A program made the translations under genes and the position numbers. Shown in pieces: positions 13,001 to 22,709 of a DNA stretch of 64,000 nt. Every line of letters starts with the position of its first letter. Position 1 is the first letter of the stretch. Location of the stretch: NCBI GenBank assembly GCA_008360955.1, contig LUCM01003860.1, forward strand, positions 81,506-145,505. Direction: 5' to 3'. This stretch comes from Fasciolopsis buskii (taxonomy: Eukaryota; Platyhelminthes; Trematoda; Plagiorchiida; Fasciolidae). The notes beneath the pieces were generated by a model, which had not been told where the DNA came from, made no database searches, and saw nothing but the letters and a program-made list of their open reading frames with translations.

Positions 13001-13726
13001 CCAAAAACTACCAGATTTGTGCCAAAAGCTCCGGGTCAAAATGGGCGTGCTGCATTTTGCCTACTCGATAGAGTTGTGCATATTTTCATTTTTCGGTATT
13101 TTATGCAACGAATTGTTCGCCGTATGATGTAAAGCAAAACTTGCTTGCTAAAGCACGATCATCTTCAGCAAATGCATTGAATACGTGAACCCAGCATACC
13201 ATACCAGCGTTTCGTGACTATTAGTGACTTTTGCCGGCTAATTTAGCATCACAGTGTCTACTTGCACTCAACTGTGGACTGATCACAAGGAGGAGACCCT
13301 GAAGGTATGGAGCAGTTTTCACGGTAAAGTTTCGGACCTGCCCATTTTGAATTAATTCCGACCTTTTCCAAGCAACGACAATTATTCATGCAATCCTACA
13401 GATATTGCAGAAATGCCCTGAGTGTAGTACTTTTGTTTGGGTATATATACTTATCTAGTTCTCACGATTACTCTTGTAATCCCAATTTTGTGCACGAAGT
13501 TTTTATCAAATGATCACCTACCTCTTTACGAGCTTCCTCCCGTTCTTTGGGTGACATCTTCCGAGAAAGTACAATGTATAAAAAACAAATCGAAGCTCAC
13601 TTTGCTAATATTGATTTCTTTAATTACTCGATTCACATGTTGTCTTTTACATCTCACCAAAATGGCTTTGCCAAAAGCGCCCTCTCCGATGTTCCGAACT
13701 TTTTCATAAGAATTAATTTCACACAT
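3850..13726 (-). CDS. NEK1: NEK1-like serine/threonine kinase, exons 1-10 (gene span)
   Basis: NIMA-related protein kinase. NEK1 kinases phosphorylate Ser/Thr and act in cilia, centrosomes and the DNA damage response. Ten exons with GT-AG borders join without a frame break: 13726-13601, 13557-13522, 10155-10095, 10060-9963, 9903-9820, 9763-9554, 9509-9466, 9407-9327, 9270-9195 and 4028-3850, giving 995 nt or 331 codons plus 2 nt. Visible motifs, in order, are the glycine loop GEGAFGKA, the VIKEI lysine, HRDIKTQN with catalytic Asp, [18 protein letters not shown] and DIWALGC. The segment after the kinase domain (RIHRFLTEE then QVAEEF) matches the position of the conserved post-kinase segment of NEK1. 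The start is the first ATG before the domain (residues [10 protein letters not shown]). Vertebrate NEK1 is over 1200 aa, so the long coiled-coil tail is missing here and may lie to the left. Introns range from 34 nt to 5.2 kb. Family assignment is from recognised motifs; no search was run. Confidence 0.93.
4870..5360 (-). mobile_element. RTE/SR2-like LINE fragment, RT C-terminal region
   Basis: Read on the minus strand with stops and shifts, this shows the post-RT part of the same LINE family found at 17.3-21.3 kb. The pieces are [46 protein letters not shown] and RVLGEDN. Alignable positions match the 17.5-17.8 kb copy, including the stretch around ccaacacacgacca. It is 5' truncated and heavily mutated, with no open frame. 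It lies inside intron 9 of the kinase gene in the same orientation as the gene. Confidence 0.7.
5480..7090. other. Intron 9 sequence, nothing recognised
   Basis: No open frame with a known motif. A short TA run sits at about 5570-5582. Several in-frame stops occur in all frames. Confidence 0.4.
7364..7740 (+). mobile_element. RTE/SR2-like LINE 3' end (copy A)
   Basis: The plus-strand frame at 7364-7576 reads [16 protein letters not shown] then [16 protein letters not shown] and ends in [10 protein letters not shown]. That is the conserved C-terminal tail of this flatworm LINE family. After a stop, a further piece reads [16 protein letters not shown] and then [10 protein letters not shown], matching the SRLPGW and QNRCQW end of the family. 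The reading frame carries stops. It lies in intron 9 of the kinase gene, opposite to the gene. Confidence 0.75.
7399..8367 (+). repeat. Inverted-repeat arm A
   Basis: This segment is repeated in reverse orientation at 16534-17508. Up to the sequence gap, paired positions sum to 24901. Translated frames in the two arms differ at about one residue in several hundred. They share the same premature stops, so this is a recent duplication rather than two independent insertions. It contains the LINE 3' end and its non-coding tail. Confidence 0.92.
7743..7830 (+). repeat. Direct repeat, first copy
   Basis: Begins gttcgtagaattcatcccca and is repeated 626 bp downstream at 8369. The first 57-60 bases are nearly identical, with two differences; the rest drifts. 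Both lie in the non-coding tail after the LINE 3' end. Confidence 0.8.
8369..8456 (+). repeat. Direct repeat, second copy
   Basis: Second copy of the 7743 repeat. It starts exactly where the similarity between inverted arms A and B stops. Arm B therefore lacks this copy. Confidence 0.8.
8511..9194. other. Intron 9 of the kinase gene, proximal part
   Basis: No motif recognised. A minus-strand open frame of 60 codons at 8667-8849 has no splice link to the neighbouring exons. Confidence 0.4.
9195..9270 (-). CDS. NEK1: NEK1-like exon 9 (end of kinase domain)
   Basis: The exon completes an Arg codon and reads [18 protein letters not shown] and then HRFLTEE. The R-x-R-P motif that ends the kinase domain is present as RERP across the junction. 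Donor gtaaat, phase 0. Confidence 0.88.
9327..9407 (-). CDS. NEK1: NEK1-like exon 8
   Basis: The exon completes an Arg codon and reads [18 protein letters not shown] and then SQLFRRNP. This is the C-lobe region. The acceptor is ttaaag and the donor gtaagg, phase 2 in and out. Confidence 0.88.
9466..9509 (-). CDS. NEK1: NEK1-like exon 7
   Basis: Fourteen codons plus two bases reading [14 protein letters not shown]. This matches the segment after LKHA in NEK1. The acceptor is gaaag and the donor gtaagt; it ends in phase 2. Confidence 0.88.
9554..9763 (-). CDS. NEK1: NEK1-like exon 6 (activation segment)
   Basis: Seventy codons start [19 protein letters not shown] and include [16 protein letters not shown] and [13 protein letters not shown]. 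The Mg-binding DFG, the activation loop and the APE-equivalent SPE are intact, so the kinase should be catalytically active. Donor gtaagt, phase 0. Confidence 0.92.
9820..9903 (-). CDS. NEK1: NEK1-like exon 5 (catalytic HRD loop)
   Basis: Twenty-eight codons from [18 protein letters not shown] to [10 protein letters not shown]. The HRDIK catalytic loop is complete. Acceptor atgaag, donor gtaact, phase 0 on both sides. Confidence 0.9.
9963..10060 (-). CDS. NEK1: NEK1-like exon 4 (hinge region)
   Basis: The exon reads [18 protein letters not shown] and then [15 protein letters not shown]. This holds the hinge and the Gly-Asp-Leu segment typical of NEK kinases. It starts in phase 1 after acceptor tttacag and ends in phase 0 at gtttgt. 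Confidence 0.9.
10095..10155 (-). CDS. NEK1: NEK1-like exon 3
   Basis: Twenty codons plus one base, reading [20 protein letters not shown]. This covers the aC helix and the b4 strand. The acceptor is ttctag and the donor gtgagt; it ends in phase 1. The intron before it is about 3.4 kb, the one after it 34 nt. Confidence 0.9.
10156..13521 (-). other. Intron 2 of the kinase gene (3.4 kb)
   Basis: Bounded by donor gtaggt at 13521 and acceptor ttctag at 10156. It holds short open frames on both strands (up to 110 codons at 12707-13039, minus) without recognisable domains. No transposon coding was identified. Confidence 0.6.
13522..13557 (-). CDS. NEK1: NEK1-like exon 2 (36-nt microexon)
   Basis: Twelve codons, [12 protein letters not shown], continue the aC-helix region right after INISK as in NEK1. 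The preceding intron is only 43 nt and the donor is gtaggt. Phase 0 at both ends. Confidence 0.88.
13601..13726 (-). CDS. NEK1: NEK1-like exon 1 (start codon, glycine loop, VIK lysine)
   Basis: The exon encodes 42 residues starting [10 protein letters not shown] and ending KEINISK, and includes the ATP-binding GEGAFGKA loop. The donor is gtgagc right after the AAA lysine codon (phase 0). The frame stays open upstream to 13789 but has no earlier ATG. A pyrimidine-rich stretch ending in ag at about 13768 could be the acceptor of a 5' untranslated exon. Confidence 0.9.
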
Positions 13727-13799
13727 TTCACAACTTGATATTCTGCATCCGAATTCTCTGCAATTCCTTAAATGAGAAAAGAAAGACAAAGTTCGGAGA

Positions 13800-15014
13800 T
13801 AAATCGTTTTAATAACAATTATTACACAGTATATTCATACTCGGCAGTTTGGTGTGTTCAAGTGACTCTCGTATTCTGTGACTCCCTTATTGATAAGGAA
13901 GCAGTGCGCAGGAATTTCACTTAAATCAAAACACAGAATAGAATGCTTGTCTGCGCTCTTGATTATGGGGATAATAAAAATAACCATGAATTTCGATTTG
14001 CATTTTGGCCGGCGTCGTTTTCCCGCTTATCTAGCTCTAGCTTAGACAACTAGATCATAAACAATTAATGGCTTCCATGGGTTTCACCAATGGAGTGAGC
14101 ATCGGTAATGCGCAGCGGATTAATTCGTTTCCAAAATTACTAGGAAAACAACAGTTCCTTGGAACTTGCAGATGTTAAATATAATCCTATTATTGTGGTT
14201 TCGAAATATCGACAAAGTAAGACACAGACATTTCAGCGGCCTTACCGTCATTTGTTCTGTTTATTAACTTCAACTGACTCGGTCGTGACGGAGATGGAAT
14301 CTAGTAGCGCAAAGAGCCATCCCAAAATAGTAGATCAAATATCGGAAACCCGAACGGATAAAGCTTTTTTATCATGATTTCAGTACAACCACACCTTCTA
14401 TCTGAATATAGCAGCGGCATAAAAAGTATGGTTTTGTCAACGCATAAAACAACGACAGAACACAATTTTTTGTGAGAACACAGTGGCGGAGCAGATTGGG
14501 GTTACAGCCTTCAGCTATTGTTCGGTGTACTGCAGCTTTGGTCTGCGTGGTATCGATAGTGAAAAGATATATGTTAACGAAAACCAAATAGATTATGAAG
14601 AACTATAATCGCAGGTATACTACAAGCCTAACCGAAATAATCACGTGAAGCAGTGTACTAATCTCCATATCTCCTGGTCATTTGAGCCCAAAACCTTAGA
14701 GACAGTCTTTCAACTAACTTGATCAGATATTCAAGCCATATTCAGGATTTGCGTACTTGGGAGTGAATATTCATCAACTGGCTAACCAAAATCTCACATA
14801 CACACTATGTAAGCGCAAAGGCAAATTATTTACTGGCCTTCTCAAAATGGATCCAACTCGAAGGTGGTCGTTTCGGTGATGGTGAGAAAACAAAGAATGT
14901 TGCGTAAGCAAAACGAAGCTTTATTGCAATAGCGTGTAAATGATCTAGTGGTGCTTTTACTTAGACCAAAAAAGGAGGTTGACTGATTCGAAAGAATTCC
15001 ATGCGAGATCATAC
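13800..15014. other. Upstream region of the kinase gene
   Basis: Would hold the kinase promoter and any 5' untranslated exon. No TATA, operator or CpG cluster stands out. Only short frames without motifs. Confidence 0.35.
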
Positions 15015-15105
15015 CTTGTGGTTTTGGTTTAGTTTTTGCCGCGCTAATTGGTTTCGGTGCATAACAGTATGTTACTGGAGCAACTTCATTGCGGCGCACA
15101 GTAGG
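15015..15105 (-). CDS. Candidate exon of unknown upstream gene (exon c)
   Basis: Thirty codons plus one base, starting PTVRRNEVAPVTYCYAPKPI and ending AKTKPKPQ. The acceptor is cttaag and the donor gtatga. It is Pro/Lys rich and has no known domain. It is the same strand as the kinase gene and upstream of it, so it probably belongs to a neighbouring gene. Its phase-0 entry fits a junction after 15911. Confidence 0.4.
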
Positions 15106-15910
15106 CTTAAGAAGCAATACGAGGAATATTCAAGGAGATATGAATAGCTAGTGAAGTTTGACACAGGAATAAACAAAGACGATTGAGGCATAACGAGGTT
15201 TGAAGCGTTTTAAGCCATAAACGACGAGTCATCCTATTTTTGAAATGTCTTAACGCATTGAAATTCAATGCCTAATTCTAGAGATTTCGGCCATTTTCCA
15301 ATGGGTTCCTTCTACCCTAAACCTTAGTAAACTGCTGCCCTCATAATATTCGAACAAAACCTCAAAGGCATTATTATTTCAGCAACCCAAATGTTCACTT
15401 TTCTCGAAGTAACTGCATCGCTGTGAATTAGACATTTGATTAGAAAACTGACAATAAATCAACGCTACCCATGACACGTTTTTAGTACCTTATGCAAAGA
15501 AAATAACGGCACTGGATAATTTGCATAAAATCAACGGAGATCCGCTAATGAGGTCTGGAGATACATGTTTTTCTGTTCTTTTAGTCGATCACGATAGAAA
15601 GTATCGGAAAACTGGAACGGGTATGAGTCACACAAGCTTGCGTATTTTCTTTATTTCTTTCGACTTTTCCATTAGAGCATAGAGCGCTTGCAAAACATGA
15701 TTGCTCGATGCCATCGTAATCAGAGGACATGAACGGCTAGATGCATCGTCTACCGGGACAAAGTGCCGAGTCGACGTAAAGCTGCGTTTATCATATCAAC
15801 GAATAAAGAGCGATGTGTTATAGTGTGCATAATGTTTTGGGCACAGTAACACCCTTCGACGGTTTTCCTTTAACGCGTTTACTTGGGAATATAAAGCTAG
15901 GTGCGTTTAC

Positions 15911-15956
15911 TTCTTGCCCCGAAGCTTTATCAGGATCGTATGCGTCTGAAGTTTGT
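15911..15956 (-). CDS. Candidate exon of unknown upstream gene (exon b)
   Basis: Follows acceptor tttcttgag and reads QTSDAYDPDKASGQE in frame from exon a. It may end at donor gtaaac, after 15911, and join exon c in phase 0. Alternatively it may read on to a TAA at 15818 (…SFIFPSKRVKGKPSKG…), which would make it terminal. The sequence cannot decide between these. Confidence 0.4.
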
Positions 15957-16180
15957 CTCAAGAAAACCGAATTTATTTTGAATAGTGCATATGAACGGTA
16001 AGAACCACTTTGAGTGCATCCTCCTCTCCTCCCTAGAGCCTCGACATTTACTGAAAACAATAAAAAACCACCATCCAGAACTTCTCCCATTTTCAATAAA
16101 CTCACTCCAGAATTTCCGGATGGTAGAGGGTATATATTTAACCTCCATTCGTGGGCGGTCCTTGAGACTCTTCTACTTAC

Positions 16181-16212
16181 ATAGGCTCCTTTTGCCTTGG
16201 ATTGCCTATCAA
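16181..16212 (-). CDS. Candidate 32-nt microexon of unknown upstream gene (exon a)
   Basis: Acceptor gttaatag and a strong donor gtaagt bound LIGNPRQKEP plus two bases. These two bases combine with exon b to keep an open frame. The following intron is about 224 nt. No function recognised. Confidence 0.35.
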
Positions 16213-16533
16213 CTATTAACAACGTCAGTGAAGATTAGATTGAAACAATGGGCTGAAAGATCATCAACCTGGAGGTTTTGATAAGGCATAACATTTTGAT
16301 TGTGTGAGTTGTTCATCTGGTGGAGATATATTGACAAGAAAGCGGGCATCCACCAAACTTAGACAGATTTGGAAATGAATAGCATATTTGTAATGTTGTG
16401 TAATAACCAGATGTGTGTTCATCAAGAACTGCCGAAGAAAACCCTATCGCAGAAAACAAATAAACTGAATTTAGTCATCCTTTTGAAATGCCTTGGCAAA
16501 AGATCGCAGAAAATAACGCTGTTCGCGCATCAT

Positions 16534-17508
16534 AGTATTTCTTAAACAATAAGAGCCTGTTGGCCTCTGTGAATATGACAATGCTGTCGACGAACAATCA
16601 GACTAGAAGTGCATTGCTTCAGCATGAGTTATCAGGTTTATTCGAATTGGCTGGCTTAGTGACTACAACATGTTTTCCTCCTGCTGTGCGGCTCATCCAC
16701 ATTTCAAACTTATCGAGGGGCATGGGTCTCCAAAGCGATAGTCACACTGTTTGGCAACAAAACTATCACAAAGTAACCTTAAAATCTTCGGTATCTCCAT
16801 AAGAGCAGGAAAGTTTCAATAACTGTGTCCGGATATCAAAGTGCTCACAAACTCTCTCCAAATTAGGACAACAAAAAAGAAAGGTCAGTACACTACTAGT
16901 ACAAATGAATTTTCCTCAACGGAGAGTTCACCATTACATTTTTATTCGCAATGTATCTACATATTATACAGCAGCTTGAGACCAACCGCAATAACAACGC
17001 AACTACATATATATGGGACTACGGAGGAGGAAATAACAGAAGGGGAAACATAGGCAATAATAAATCATTACAAACCAACTGTTTTGTGTTCTCACCAGGC
17101 ACATTTTGCGATGAATCATTGCGTACCGATGATTTTAATGGGGATGAATTCTACGAACGGGTCACAAAGCATTCGTGCCAATAACATCGGTTCTGAATCA
17201 AATCTCTCAACAGTAACAACCAACAACAATCCTCATATGCTAGGCCCTAGCCAAGAAGGCGGGAAGCACCAACCGGGGACAAAATTGATGATAACTTCTT
17301 CATATTTCTGCGTCTAGTCATAATCTAACCGCCACATNNNNNNNGCTTCTTCCAGCCTTGCCAAGCACGAGCAAAACGAGCACAAAAAGGTAGACTATGG
17401 GCAGGTATATGCAATACGTATCCAAGCCACCGAAGGCAAAAAAGAGCGATTATCTCAGTCAGAGGACGATTGTCTGCACCCAACACACGACCACGCACAT
17501 TGTCATCG
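16534..17508 (-). repeat. Inverted-repeat arm B
   Basis: Reverse-complement partner of 7399-8367. Identity ends abruptly at 16534, just after the aaatact shared with arm A. On the right it fades beyond 17508, where both copies are still LINE sequence but diverged. A run of seven Ns lies inside the arm. The spacer between the arms is about 8.2 kb and holds kinase exons 1-9. Confidence 0.92.
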
Positions 17509-19200
17509 CTCACCCGATGTTCCCACTAGACACGAGCAATACTTCGGAGATATCGATGGTCGAACACGGAAAGTTGCCGGTCACCCTCAACACGGACAGG
17601 CCAGGTCTGGGAACCGTAAACAAGAACACTAAGAAGTGTCTCACTGTATACTCTCTCACTGAGGGAAAGCCGGATGTCATGTCCGGGCCAGAATTGTCTC
17701 AGATTTTCAAAAGCTGTCCTGGCTTTCGTAGTCCGTGATGTGACCACTGTCCCAAAACCTCCGTCAGGTGTGACCAGACTCATGAGGTACTTGAAGCTGT
17801 TGACTACCTGCAAACGATCACCACAGAGAGTGAGTGCAGGCACAGGGTAAGGCCAGTCTTAAGGAAGTACCTTTCATTTGGAGGGTGCAAAGTGCATATC
17901 GTATCGAGGTACAGCCATTGCCAAGCAATCAAGCGCCTGTTGAATTTTATTTCCATTGTCGCTGTGCAAAGTTATATCATCGGCACGCTCTAACTAGAAT
18001 TCTCTATTCTTCGAGAGAAGTCCAACTTCATCGTCTGATAAATCGGGGAGAATGTTCTACAGGGAATCCCACGGTAGCGCCGAGAAGGGAAGGGCATGCG
18101 AGGCAGGTTTGCTGTTCTTTACTGGAGTCAACACACAGTGGAGAAAACCGGCTTTAAGCCCCAACGCGACCTGACATATGACGGTACAACTCTTCTCAGG
18201 TACTTCATTCACCAGCAGTCATTACCATATTGTAGACCTATCAACGGAGTCAAATGCTGCGCAAACGTCCAAGAACAGGATGACTGTTCGTCAGTGAAAT
18301 TAAAGCGGTGCCCTATCACTTTCTGGAGGAAGTAGGTTTGTGAACGATACATTCGCAGTCATCTCACAACCCAGGCGTCCCTCACGAGTTTGTGCTTTAC
18401 ACCTGTTGCACAACCTGCAAAGACTGACGGGCAAAAGCAGCTTTAACACTTTTGCGACTGCACTTATACCCCTATGGTCAGCGCAGTTACTGCGCAAGCC
18501 CATTTTGAGGATAGGGACAATGACGGACTCTGCCTAAGAGGAGGAGACTTTCTTATAATGCCAGACTTACTAGAACAAACTTTACAGTTCTCTGGCCAGT
18601 TTCACTTTGCAGTCTTTAGATAGAGCTGGTAAAATATGCTTTTTGTCTTCCCATGGTTTGGATTTCCCTGAGGACCTCCACTTCACTTTGCAGATCTGTT
18701 GTAACAGGCCATTGGGGGCTTGTCTCAAGAGCTGAGGGAGGCTCTAACGCTGAGTGCCGGCAAAATTGGACTTGTGAGTGTCCGCCCGGAGTATAGGACG
18801 TCGCTACTGGTTGTCGATAGACGAACTTTAATATCAGCAGATCCTTTCTCTCACACCTACCGGTGGCTCAAATAAGATAAAACAGCTCGCGAGAATTCCT
18901 CGTGGTGGCAGCATCTGCCATCTTCAAAGCTCACTAAGACCACCAGATCTCACGATAACTATGCAAGATCACAGCGGGCTCATGTCTCATTACGAGTTGA
19001 GGTGGACTGGCGTGCCTGAGGAAGACGCAGAGACTTAGCATAAATCCAGGGCGCCACAATGCTACGGGTCAGGCCACAACTAATTGTGCTAGCAGAATGC
19101 AGTGATCGTTGAGATGGAGAGGATCCTAGCTTTTAGGCCAGCATGCTTCAAAAATTCGATGAACTTGTCGAATCAGATAGCACGTAACGATCAGGGTGAG
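17325..19200 (-). mobile_element. RTE/SR2-like LINE copy 2, decayed ORF
   Basis: On the minus strand, 18540-18260 reads in broken frames as the start of a reverse transcriptase: VIVPILKMGLRSNCADHRGI, then FLDVCAAFDSVDR (RT motif A). At 17843-17526 a clean frame of 105 codons covers the region after RT (FKYLMSLVTPDGGFG, LVYGSQTWPVR, FDHRYLRSIARV). At 17513-17325 it continues into the C-terminal tail within arm B. The palm YxDD box could not be found. The left part (18540-19200) holds only scattered matches to the EN-RT linker. These single-ORF LINEs encode an endonuclease and RT for target-primed reverse transcription; this copy is dead. Confidence 0.75.
17338..17344. other. Sequence gap (7 N)
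   Basis: Seven Ns sit inside inverted arm B. The matching place in arm A (7562-7564) has one base between the flanking matches, so the true missing length is probably 1 nt. Confidence 0.95.
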
Positions 19201-19439
19201 ATTGTAGCGTACGTCTTAATCGCTCACGAAAGTCCTGGGTGGCTTAGATGATTCATTTTGATTGGAATTGAAGAAAATGCTTCACTACGTTTACCAATGT
19301 CATAGATGGCCCCAACAGTTGCATCTAATGATGATACACTGCGTGTCAATATCAAGGGGCTCTAGCAAATCAGATAAACAGAGCTGATGATCTACACTCA
19401 TCAGTGTTCGTATGCTGAATATAGGCAGTTTGAATGGAC

Positions 19440-21270
19440 ACTGAAGACGTTCGGCACGCAGATACCAAGGTATGTGAAACGGTTTACAATCTTTAGTTCA
19501 TCTCCGCCCAGCACCAAGTTCGGCACCGCTGTCATCCAGTCCTAGTAACAGCACTTTACACTTTGAAGGTGCAAAACACATGCCAAACCGAGATATAGAA
19601 CTCGAGAGTCTGTCTAGCGCCCGCTGTGCATGGTCCGCGGATTCGAATAGGCACACAACGTCATCTGCGTAATTCAGATCACACAGCTTCTCGCTATTTC
19701 CCAGGCCGTTTCCTACATCTTGCTGACCTCCTAAAGCATCTTCCATCACTTCGGCCATGACGAAGTTGAACAAGAATGGAGAGATGAGACACCTTTGTCC
19801 TTTCAAATGAACTTGATAGCTCACGGTATACCCTCACGCGATGATAGGTATGCAAGCACAATGCTCACAACAGGCTTACGATCTCCGCTGGCATAGCCTT
19901 TCGGTGGAGAGCATTGAATAGTGCTGGTCGATCTACTGAGTAGAACGCGTTCTTCAAGTCGAGACAGACCACGATCGCAGGGCGGTGGCGGTGTGTGTGT
20001 GTGTGTTGGATTTGGAGTAACTGCCGAAGAGTGAATGTCTGATCGATGCAAACTCGACCTGGACGAAATCCCACCTGATGTTCGCGAATGTTATTCTCGC
20101 CTTATGGTGTCAAATGACGTAGCATTATGGGAGCTGAGATCTTAGTAACTATCGGAATTAAACTAATCCTACGATGATTGCTACAGTCACTGCGTGTGCT
20201 CTTCTTGAAGATGGGTATAATCAGTGACTCACCCCACGATAACGGAATCCGCTTTTTGTTGGAAATATCATGAAGCAAGGAGATAATTGATTTCACTAGA
20301 GCTTCCCTACCCAATTTGAAAAGAATTGGAGGAAGGTCGTTGGGTTCGGCTGCTACTCCCCTCTTCAGAAACCGGATACTCAACTGCAATTTCACTTTTG
20401 CTTGGATCCAGCCTTCGTCGTCTACCATGGATGAGCTCTCCATTTCTGTTGAACACGACTTCATTAACCGAAGTTCGCCACCCACCGCTGTCGCGCAGAA
20501 GCTTGAACGGTATCTGACTGTTACCTGAAGCGGCCAATTCCCCCGCCAGTTCGACTATTTTGACCCACCAGTTTTCGCGATCATTCATAAAACTTATCGG
20601 CAAGTGATGCTGCAACTGCCGACGTATTTCATCCACTTCCTTGCAGTTAGGAAGCTGGTGGTTTTTCCCCATTAGGCCCAGCGACTCTTGCGAGATCTAT
20701 TGTCTTTGATGAAAGCTAGATCTAGGACCACAGGCAAAATCTGCTGTCAGATGCATAGTCTGTTCAATTTGATCCTACTGCTTGTTTTAATAGCTGCCCG
20801 TCGGAGTTCTTAGTTCATCGGATAGTTTTTGCTCATAGCTGTTGCGAACAGCTGAATAAAACAGACGTTCGACAGCCAATCCGATTTGTGGCCTGCGTCG
20901 ATGGCCGTTGAGCTGAAGCGGAAATCGTATTAAGACTAACACATGGTCCGAATCAACGTACGTGGTCCAGTACGATCTACATTTCCGAACAGAACCGCGC
21001 TAGCGGTAGCTTACCACAATATGGTCGATCGGACTCTGACTACCCGTCGGGTTAGAGCACCATGTCGCTGTTCCACGCGAACTGTATCGGAAATCGGTAC
21101 TAGATAGGAATAGGTTATTGTCTGCACATAACTGAAGAAGTCTTTCTCCGTTGCCTGTCCGCTGAGCAAGCAAGGCGCATTGCCCACCCAAACAGGACTC
21201 CAGCGCACTCAGTTTTTCAACTTGTGCATTCGTGAATTCGACTTGCATTCCGACTACCGCTGTTTTGATC
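19440..21270 (-). mobile_element. RTE/SR2-like LINE copy 1, EN and RT, decayed
   Basis: Read on the minus strand from right to left. The APE-type endonuclease at 21248-21000 shows LQLCADNNLFLSSTDFRYSS and SPIDHIVVSYR. A degraded linker follows to 20670. The RT start at 20485-20102 has AEPNDLPPILFKLGREAL and FKKSTRSDCSNHRRISLI. The next part at 20074-19865 has GFRPGRVCIDQTFTLRQLL and VCLDLKNAFYSVDR. The palm at 19824-19498 has SPFLFNFVMAEV and the catalytic NYADDVVCLFE. It ends with VNRFTYLGIC near 19460. The endonuclease GDFN motif is altered to EFTN and several frameshifts are present, so it is inactive. It abuts LINE copy 2 head to tail. Confidence 0.88.
19991..20006 (+). repeat. (GT)8 microsatellite inside LINE RT
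   Basis: Eight GT units. On the LINE coding strand this expands a Thr-His run just before the FLDLK-type motif A. It shifts the reading frame relative to the flanking RT pieces. Confidence 0.9.
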
Positions 21271-21649
21271 CATTCTCAAGTGTATTTTGGTATTTCTATT
21301 CACTCGTTCGAATAAACAGGAAAACTGGTGCAATTTAGCGGCTCTCTATAAAATAAAATATTATGTAAGGTAAAGTTGAGTGCCTGTTGCTTAATACAGC
21401 AGAAATGTGTTTAATTACAACCGGTAAATGCAATGAAAACTGCACTTTTTGTTTGTCATCAGTGTTGTCGGCTAACAGCTTTCAGTGATCGGCAGTCCAT
21501 AAGCTGAGAAAGAAAATCTTGAGATAGATGCAAAAATGGATAGATAAACGACCATCAAACAAGATACTTTATAAAGTACAACTGATTTTGAGCCGTTTTC
21601 TAAAATAAAACTGCGTTTCTACCGCTAATTTTATTCTTCAGCAGAATTG

Positions 21650-22706
21650 CCGTTATTATAATGAGGTTTTGATGGCCAAGATTAGCTTGTAGATCTTAAA
21701 TGTTTCACCGGAATTTGCGACGCTCAAATTCAGCGATAACTTGCATAAACAGGTTGAAGAAACAGGACTGGGTTCAGTTATTTTTGTTATTTCCGGTTAA
21801 AGACTTGGAAGTAGTCGCATCACCAAGAATTATGCCGAAAGTCTGAAACAAATGCGTTGGTAAAATCTCCGTTGTTATCGAATCCTTCCTCATTAAAAAG
21901 GCACAAAGTAATCGATTAAGATATCGAATATGCTGTAAAATCCAAAGAAGATTGGAAACTGGCACTGTTTGACGTGTCGGTAAAACAAAATGCCCGTGGC
22001 ACATTGGAAACTACAGTATACCGCAAACCAATATAAACAAATCAAACTTTAAGCTTCCAAAACAATCGCCCAAATCACTTAGAGAAGCAGCGCATCTGAA
22101 ACATACTCAACAGAGCCTAAACTCACTGTAACATACCAGAACTAAGGAAACACCAAGAAAACTGTCTTTTCAAGTTGTTTTAGCGAAAATGATATCCAAA
22201 ACATTTCATAAGAATAAGCTTGTTTGGGAAAAATTAGGCAACTGACCAAACAAACCAATCAGACAGGAGATTCACTTTAACACTTGCGAGGAAATAACAT
22301 CAAGTTCGTTTTAACCCCATTAATCATAGTGGCTGATGGACCGTCCAAAACTTTGAAAAGACTCACAGTAAAACTAAAAAACGACTCAAAATAAATTCAA
22401 ATACTCAAACCCTACAGTGATAAAACTAGAAGAACAGTATCCAGTCGAATGCAAGAACATAAACTGGCTATATATAGATTAACTCTCTTTCCTATATGTC
22501 CACCAAGATGTAAGTTTAGTTTGGATGTAGTTGAAATTCCCAATCAAGCAACCACTAGGCATGCAGGGAACCCCGGTAACCTTTCAATCCCTCAGTGGTT
22601 AGACATCAAATTGGATCACATGTGCAGCCGGATGGATGGAAAGCCTCTCGACCAGGCACGGAAGCCGGGAATCGTATCATGCGTAATCATTCATAAGCTT
22701 AAATAA
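21650..22706 (+). mobile_element. Penelope-like element remnant with GIY-YIG endonuclease end
   Basis: The clearest part is the plus-strand frame open from about 22410 to 22706. It reads TVSSRMQEHKLAIYRL, then KFSLDVVEIPNQATTRHA, then LDHMCSRMDGKPLDQARK. This layout (R-x-x-EHK, then F-x-x-x-V-E, then a His-rich end) is that of the GIY-YIG domain ending Penelope-like elements. Upstream, pieces such as NSAITCINRL and FLIKKAQSNRLRY resemble the preceding RT tail, but stops are frequent. The element is 5' truncated and dead. GIY-YIG endonucleases nick the target DNA for retrotransposition. Confidence 0.65.
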
Positions 22707-22709
22707 TTT

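Noticed and set aside
19386..19420. Additional hammerhead (CTGATGA near 19386)
   Set aside because: No GAAA at the right distance and no stem I pairing.
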